Shown: piece by piece, positions 6,130-10,020 of the stretch | Position numbering within the stretch: the stretch's first letter is position 1 | Layout of the letters: each line of letters starts with the position of its first letter | Assembly: GCA_031283385.1 (NCBI GenBank) | Contig: JAITBW010000043.1 | Coordinates: 1-10,020, forward strand | From: Nitrososphaerota archaeon | GTDB lineage: Archaea; Thermoproteota; Bathyarchaeia; Bathyarchaeales; Bathycorpusculaceae | DNA: 10,020 bases | Direction: 5' to 3' | The notes under the pieces: generated by a model | The model's input: only the letters and a program-made list of their open reading frames with translations | What the model was told of the DNA's origin: nothing | The model's database searches: none | Made by a program: the position numbers and the translations under genes

Positions 6130-7119
6130 TTATTCTGTCGTGTCTGCTGTCACATTTGTTTCTGTTGATGTCGTTGTTTGTTTGTGTTTGTCGCGGTTGG
6201 TTAGGACTAGGATTACGCCTATTGATGTGATAGCTACTAGTATAACTATGATAATTAGGATAGTTCTATGTGATCCAATAAAGGAATTTGATGACGACGA
6301 CGATGATGATTGTGTATTTTGAGGTGCAGTTGTTGAAGTTGAGGGTGCTTTTGTGTTTGAGGGGTTAGTTGTTATTGTTCCGTCAGGTTGTTGTATGGTG
6401 CTTTGGATTAGTGTGTCATAGCTGGCTATATCTCCGGAGTAGTAGTCTACGGGTGTTGCAACAAAGTTTTTAGATATTCCGGGAGCGATATTTTCTGAGA
6501 AAACATCTGTGTAATTTAGGCTAACAACAGTGCCTGCAGCGTTGTAGAATGTTGTTATTACGCGGACATCGCCTACAGACTCTGTACCAACGTTTTCGAA
6601 TTTACCTACTACAGTATACACACCAGATCTATAAGCGCCTTCTGAGGAAACTGTTAAGCCTTGATACATGCTTTTATCCGTATTAGCAAGATAGCCAACA
6701 GTTACCTTTACGTCAGTAACATCTGCCCAGTCTTCAAAATCATCAACAAAAATAGTGCTAGGCACAAAATCTAGATAAAAAGGAGCCTTCTGCCCAGGCA
6801 ACAAGTTATTCCCAAACACTTGCCAAGAACCACTAGCCACTTTTTCATCACCAATATATGCAGAACCAGCAACGTAAACATAAAAAATGTTAGTTGAACC
6901 AACATTTTGCAACTCACCTACAACAATTAAGTCACCCACATAAGCAGCCAACTCGTTTGTAGGAGCCTGATACCAGCTATAGCTAAGAATTTTCGCATCC
7001 GAAGATGCCCCATTGACTGGAACAAGAGTCAACGCTGTAAAACAAGTTAAAGTTAAAACACACAACATAAATGTTAGCAATAATGATTGTTTTTTCAATT
7101 TTTTACACCAATTTATCAA
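6130..7119 (-). CDS. Secreted, membrane-anchored protein with two FxLYD-like domains
   Basis: A 329-aa protein with a clear extracytoplasmic layout. There is a basic N-terminus (KKLKKQ), a hydrophobic signal sequence (about 12-33) with likely cleavage near VNGASS, and then two related beta-rich domains. Each domain contains a VVGxxxNVG motif, at about 66-74 and 170-178, followed by a tyrosine-rich strand and an LLPGQ or IAPGI turn, as in FxLYD/CARDB-type domains. A Ser/Thr/Asn/Gln-rich linker (about 250-280, including seven consecutive Ser) leads to a C-terminal membrane helix (about 286-307) and a basic then Thr-rich tail. The protein should sit outside the cell, anchored by its C-terminus, and the linker may be glycosylated. 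The start is TTG at 7117-7119 with no Shine-Dalgarno site. TTG at codon 8 is an alternative that still leaves the signal sequence. Ligand and function are unknown. Confidence 0.78.
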   Translation of the reverse strand: MINWCKKLKKQSLLLTFMLCVLTLTCFTALTLVPVNGASSDAKILSYSWYQAPTNELAAYVGDLIVVGELQNVGSTNIFYVYVAGSAYIGDEKVASGSWQVFGNNLLPGQKAPFYLDFVPSTIFVDDFEDWADVTDVKVTVGYLANTDKSMYQGLTVSSEGAYRSGVYTVVGKFENVGTESVGDVRVITTFYNAAGTVVSLNYTDVFSENIAPGISKNFVATPVDYYSGDIASYDTLIQSTIQQPDGTITTNPSNTKAPSTSTTAPQNTQSSSSSSSNSFIGSHRTILIIIVILVAITSIGVILVLTNRDKHKQTTTSTETNVTADTTE

Positions 7120-7264
7120 TATACGCTACTTAACGTTTTATTAACTTATTCCCAATTTTAACCGCTATTTACAAAAAGTTAACTAAAACATGCCATGATA
7201 TAGAAGATAGTTTAGTTAATAATGTGAAAATATAAAATAGAATATGAAAAGAATAGGGGCAGTT

Positions 7265-7858
7265 TTATCTGCTGCTTTGTGCAACGCGTTCGATTTCGTT
7301 GCGTTTTGCTACTGCGGCACTTTTTATGTCTTTGTTTGCTGCTAGTATTAGTTCGTCTGCAAGTGTTTCTTGAATGCTGCGTGAGGTATTTAGTGATGAA
7401 TTTCTTGCGCCTGTTGTTAAGTGTCGAAGGGCTAGGTCAATTCTGCGTTGTGGTGCAACGTCGACTGATAAGTGATAGACAACTCCACCGGAGCTGATTC
7501 TTGTTGTATCTTCGCATGGGGAAGAGTTTTCTACTGCTTTAACAAGAACGTCAATGGGGTTTTTGTTTGTCTTTATGTTGATAATTTCGAATGCTTCTTT
7601 AACAATGTTTGCAGCTTTAGCTTTTTTACCGCTATTCTTGCCACTACGCATTAACCCGTTGATTAACCGCTCAACAATATTTACCTTTGATTTGCGGAAT
7701 CTTTGATGTTCATGGCGTCCCATACTGTGTGGGGCAACCATAGGGGTTAAGTTTAGATAGCGTTGTAAGCCAATGTCAGTTACAATTATTTCTTTAAATG
7801 ACCATTTTTGGAAAAGTTTGATTTCCTGTTGTTGTGCTGCAGTTATTTGTGTACTCAT
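7265..7858 (-). CDS. rps7: 30S ribosomal protein uS7 (archaeal S7)
   Basis: A 197-aa protein of normal archaeal uS7 length. Recognisable elements are NLTPMVAPHSMGRHEHQRFRKSKVNIVERLINGLMRSGKNSGKK written across residues 36-79, the PIDVLVKAVENSSPCEDTTR segment (101-120), and the C-terminal region ALRHLTTGARNSS (143-155) with LADELILAA (167-175). uS7 nucleates assembly of the 3' major domain of 16S rRNA, forms part of the small-subunit head near the E site and contacts mRNA at the exit channel. ATG is preceded by AAGGT, eight bases upstream, which overlaps the uS12 stop region. The gap to rps12 is six bases, so the two are co-transcribed and probably translationally coupled. No elongation factor gene follows. 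Confidence 0.97.
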   Translation of the reverse strand: MSTQITAAQQQEIKLFQKWSFKEIIVTDIGLQRYLNLTPMVAPHSMGRHEHQRFRKSKVNIVERLINGLMRSGKNSGKKAKAANIVKEAFEIINIKTNKNPIDVLVKAVENSSPCEDTTRISSGGVVYHLSVDVAPQRRIDLALRHLTTGARNSSLNTSRSIQETLADELILAANKDIKSAAVAKRNEIERVAQSSR

Positions 7859-7864
7859 AAATGA

Positions 7865-8305
7865 TTACCTTGAGGGTTTTTGTTTTCGACCGTAAACTAG
7901 TTCATTTAATGATACGCCGTTTACCATTACTACTTTCCAGCGTACACCCGGAATGTCTCCCATAGCGCCGCCTCTTGTACCACCGATGCCTTCAACAACG
8001 ACTTCGTCGTGTTCATCGACAGAGTTAAGTGCGCCGTCACCGGGTAAGAATGCTGTAATGGTTCTGCCGTTTTTAATTAACTGTGTACGGACACATTTTC
8101 TAACGGCACTGTTAGGCTGTTTAGATTCGACACCTACTTTTTCTAGAACAATTCCCCGTGATTGGGGTGCGCCCTGCATAGGGTCAACTTTTTCATCTAA
8201 CATAAGCATGCGTCGGTTAAAGTATCGATCGTGCCAACGGAAGTTTTTCCGCTTTTTTGCTAATTGCCTTGCAGCAAATTCGCCTCTTGGAGACTTGGAA
8301 CCCAT
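7865..8305 (-). CDS. rps12: 30S ribosomal protein uS12 (archaeal S12)
   Basis: A 146-aa protein of standard archaeal/eukaryotic-type uS12 length. Diagnostic parts are [20 protein letters not shown] at the N-terminus, the decoding-loop motif [13 protein letters not shown] (61-73), [17 protein letters not shown] (76-92) and [16 protein letters not shown] (108-123). The protein lines the decoding centre and helps monitor codon-anticodon pairing; the [10 protein letters not shown] loop corresponds to the streptomycin-related loop of bacterial S12. It is the first gene of the rps12-rps7 pair, with its own TATA box. AAGAGG lies 13 bases before the ATG, rather far for a Shine-Dalgarno site. In many archaea this gene follows the RNA polymerase subunit, rpl30e and nusA genes; here none of these is immediately upstream. 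Confidence 0.97.
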   Translation of the reverse strand: MGSKSPRGEFAARQLAKKRKNFRWHDRYFNRRMLMLDEKVDPMQGAPQSRGIVLEKVGVESKQPNSAVRKCVRTQLIKNGRTITAFLPGDGALNSVDEHDEVVVEGIGGTRGGAMGDIPGVRWKVVMVNGVSLNELVYGRKQKPSR

Positions 8306-8351
8306 ATTTGAAATATTCCTCTTTAATGCACAACCATAGTTAAAACACCAG

Positions 8352-8360
8352 TATATAAAT
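8352..8360 (-). promoter_or_regulatory. TATA box of the rps12-rps7 operon
   Basis: The minus strand reads ATTTATATA, a near-ideal archaeal TATA box. A start site about 26 bases downstream, near 8330, would give a leader of about 25 bases containing AAGAGG. Confidence 0.6.
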
Positions 8361-8573
8361 TAAACGAAAAAAAACTACACTGAACATTAACAATTTTAAC
8401 GATATTTCAAGTTTCCCAAACTAACACCACATCCAATTCACAATTCAGCGCCAGCAAGACTCTTAAAAGCCTAAAAGCATGTAACATACATAAACATTAT
8501 TGAAACAAAAAACTTGACACCCATAGAGTTATTTTAGAAAAACTTTTTAGGCAAATCAACAGATAAAAAGTGA
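8361..8573. other. Spacer between rps12 and the zinc microprotein, no gene seen
   Basis: The plus strand is A- and C-rich. No open frame with a ribosome site, no tRNA-like fold and no repeat array was found. A TATA-like TTATTTTAG at 8529-8537 could drive the microprotein gene, placing its start site near 8558. Confidence 0.4.
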
Positions 8574-8580
8574 GAGGTGA
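8574..8580 (+). promoter_or_regulatory. Strong Shine-Dalgarno site deciding a GTG start
   Basis: GAGGTGA, preceded by A and G, is a long match to the anti-Shine-Dalgarno end of 16S rRNA. It lies five bases before GTG at 8586-8588, marking that codon as a start for a very short gene. Confidence 0.7.
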
Positions 8581-8585
8581 ACTGC

Positions 8586-8690
8586 GTGGATAAAAAATGT
8601 GCTGTATGTAAACAAAAATTTGTAACCTTTGATGCTAAAAAGAAATACTGTAGCGATGCTTGCACTAAGAAAGCTAACAAAGCAAAATAA
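8586..8690 (+). CDS. Zinc-finger microprotein (34 aa)
   Basis: GTG start to TAA at 8688-8690. The protein has a CAVC pair (C5, C8), a phenylalanine-centred spacer, then KYCSDAC (C22, C26) and a lysine/alanine-rich tail. The pattern CxxC-x13-CxxxC with YCSDAC resembles short zinc fingers such as the YacG-like and DUF2116-type proteins, in which four cysteines hold one Zn ion. A protein this size is essentially a single zinc knuckle with a basic tail and may bind RNA, DNA or a larger partner; the role is inferred. Evidence for a real gene is the strong Shine-Dalgarno site five bases before the GTG, intact paired cysteines, a possible TATA at 8529-8537 and a T6 terminator five bases after the stop. 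It lies divergent to rps12 and convergent to the beta-propeller gene. Confidence 0.78.
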   Translation: MDKKCAVCKQKFVTFDAKKKYCSDACTKKANKAK

Positions 8691-8694
8691 CCTC

Positions 8695-8700
8695 TTTTTT
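8695..8700 (+). terminator. Oligo-T terminator after the zinc microprotein
   Basis: CCTC then T6, starting four bases after the stop codon, with no hairpin; typical archaeal U-tract. Confidence 0.5.
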
Positions 8701-8741
8701 AGCATTAACACTAAAAATTAACACTGCTTTTTAAAATTAAC

Positions 8742-8748
8742 AAAAAAA
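8742..8748 (-). terminator. Oligo-T terminator after the beta-propeller gene
   Basis: A7 on the plus strand gives T7 on the minus strand, seven bases past the propeller stop. Two copies of ATTAACACT lie nearby on the plus strand (8704-8712 and 8718-8726), with no assigned role. Confidence 0.45.
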
Positions 8749-8755
8749 GAGAATT

Positions 8756-10020
8756 TTAGTAGAGAACGACTTTAGCTATCAAGCGAAAATCGTCTAAACT
8801 ATTTAGCTGTATCATATCATTCGAAATAGTGTATAGCGTATTACCTATGTACAGTGAACGAGATACTGAGTTATACCACCAATTGTTGGCTCCAGCAGGT
8901 TTATGAGATAAAGCATTTTGCAATGTAAAACCGTTCTCCGGAGAAACATTAAAGATATACACACCTGACCAGAAATCGCCATTATGCCACACACCCGGAG
9001 CGGATATATAGATTGGAAAGATTGGGTCAGCAATATCCTCTGCACTAGACTCGTCGTCAACATTGGGTTCAGATCGCGTAGTGGGTGCAGGTATGGGGAT
9101 TTGGTCAGGATCGTCGATTATTTCAAAGTAGCCGGGATGTTGAATTGATATGGGTATGACTAAGAGTTGTTTTTGTTGGTCAAATAGGAAAGCTTTAGGA
9201 TCATGTTGAGCCGCAGAATAAACCCAAGCATCGTTTTCTGCTATGAGGTATTTTGCAACTTCGACGGGGTTGTTCATGTCTGTGACATCAAAAAGTGACA
9301 GCTTAACAGCATCGTCTTCTTGACCTAAGCCTATGATATAGTTTTCATTATATGGATGTAGATAGTTTGAGAATCCTGGAATTTTGAGTTCGCCTGCAAC
9401 TTTGGGTGCTGTGGGGTTTTTAAGGTCTAAGACAAAAAATGGGTCTACTTGTTCAAAAGTAACCAGATAAGCTTTGTCGCTTGCAAATCGTGCTGAGAAG
9501 ATACGCTCGCCGTTTGCCAAGTTTTCAATTTTGCCAACCGTATCAAGATTCATATTTAAAACGTACAGGTTGTTGTATTCTATTCTTTCATCCCATCTAT
9601 CCCATAGTCCTGTAGTTACTGTTGTTGCTATGCGGAAGTAATTGTTGTATTCATCCATGCTGTACTGATTTAGCACATATCCCGGTACAGTGCCTTGTGC
9701 TTTAAAGCTTAGATTTGCACCGTTAAATGCTATGCGATAGAGTTCTGTGCTTTCGTATTTGTTAAATGTTACATACAGGTTGTTTGTCGAAGCATACATA
9801 CAACTTGAGGCACCCATAAGAATAGTCATATCTGTTGGCTGCTCGGAATCGTTCATTATGTTAACGCTGCTAAATATGGTGTATGAGAAAGATGTATCTT
9901 GTAGGTCTGTATAGTAAATTTTTGTTGGATCAATTGTCGTAGCTTCTTCGTTTATATTGACTCGTGGAAGAATTATCGCATAATCATTTGCATACGCGTA
10001 CTCGCTAGTTACTAAGTAAA
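8756..10020 (-). CDS. Secreted C-terminal beta-propeller protein (COG4880-like), 5' end outside window
   Basis: 420 codons are visible and the frame stays open to the right edge. The Met encoded at 9854-9856 is internal: upstream residues include YLVTSEYAYANDY, ILPRV and TKIYYTDLQ, which belong to the same propeller family, so the gene begins beyond 10020. Family features are LMGASSCMYASTNNLYVTF, repeated blades such as VFxLDLKNPTAPKVAGELKIPGF and LSLFDVTDMNNPVEVAKY, and the C-terminal YNSVSRSLYIGNTLYTISND segment. Such proteins are secreted or surface-attached and distantly WD40-like, common in Methanosarcina and in TACK archaea, and of unknown biochemical role. A low-complexity acidic/Pro loop (IPIPAPTTRSEPNVDDESS) interrupts one blade. 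The signal peptide cannot be judged because the N-terminus is missing. The gene is convergent with the zinc microprotein. Confidence 0.85.
   Translation of the reverse strand, partial: YLVTSEYAYANDYAIILPRVNINEEATTIDPTKIYYTDLQDTSFSYTIFSSVNIMNDSEQPTDMTILMGASSCMYASTNNLYVTFNKYESTELYRIAFNGANLSFKAQGTVPGYVLNQYSMDEYNNYFRIATTVTTGLWDRWDERIEYNNLYVLNMNLDTVGKIENLANGERIFSARFASDKAYLVTFEQVDPFFVLDLKNPTAPKVAGELKIPGFSNYLHPYNENYIIGLGQEDDAVKLSLFDVTDMNNPVEVAKYLIAENDAWVYSAAQHDPKAFLFDQQKQLLVIPISIQHPGYFEIIDDPDQIPIPAPTTRSEPNVDDESSAEDIADPIFPIYISAPGVWHNGDFWSGVYIFNVSPENGFTLQNALSHKPAGANNWWYNSVSRSLYIGNTLYTISNDMIQLNSLDDFRLIAKVVLY

Noticed and set aside
6125..6322. Plus-strand frame ending in a run of Asp
   Set aside because: The Asp run is the complement of the poly-Ser codons in the linker of the FxLYD surface protein.
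7259..7272. GCAG/CTGC hairpin at the rps7 stop as a terminator
   Set aside because: Only four base pairs with no long T run directly after it on the minus strand; too weak to list, though the downstream minus strand is pyrimidine-rich.
7953..8339. 128-codon plus-strand open frame opposite rps12
   Set aside because: It lies almost wholly antisense to a certain uS12 gene and has a Ser/Pro/Thr-rich composition typical of a shadow frame.
8361..8573. Possible small RNA or tRNA in the rps12 upstream spacer
   Set aside because: No cloverleaf, conserved T-loop, or long stem could be found on either strand.

Overview
This window is archaeal and AT-rich. The clearest markers are an adjacent uS12 (146 aa) and uS7 (197 aa) pair of archaeal type, a TGS-domain GTPase of the archaeal 'MPTNLP...' family, and archaeal promoter and terminator signals (TATA boxes and oligo-T stops rather than -35/-10 boxes). 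A secreted C-terminal beta-propeller protein of the COG4880 kind fits a TACK-type archaeon such as Bathyarchaeia, but that lineage is an inference. No rRNA, tRNA, CRISPR array or insertion sequence was seen.

Layout. Positions 1-152 hold the possible tail of a plus-strand gene that starts outside the window. Positions 166-4332 (minus) form a tight three-gene operon, transcribed as SNF2/RapA-like helicase, then a cysteine-rich multi-zinc protein whose TTG start overlaps the helicase stop, then an Mrr-like restriction-endonuclease-fold protein. A promoter region (4333-4528) separates it from a divergent 57-codon gene (4529-4702, plus). Next come the TGS GTPase (4899-6080, plus), and convergent to it a membrane-anchored surface protein with two FxLYD-like domains (6130-7119, minus). 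The rps12-rps7 pair (7265-8305, minus) has its own promoter. A 34-aa zinc-finger microprotein with a strong Shine-Dalgarno site (8586-8690, plus) is followed by the 3' part of a beta-propeller protein (8756-10020, minus) that runs off the right edge.

How the genes may work together. The uS12/uS7 pair and the TGS GTPase belong to the translation machinery or its surroundings. The FxLYD and beta-propeller proteins are extracytoplasmic. The helicase/zinc protein/nuclease operon is the accessory part of the window: an ATP-dependent DNA translocase, a nucleic-acid- or protein-binding zinc adaptor and a nuclease-fold subunit in one co-translated unit look like a DNA-targeting complex. It could be antiviral or anti-plasmid defence, or DNA repair. 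I know of no named system with exactly this composition.

A second large-scale signal is compositional. The plus strand alternates between A+C-rich and G+T-rich stretches of roughly 0.5-2 kb, and several of the switches fall inside single genes, so neither gene orientation nor inversion explains them.
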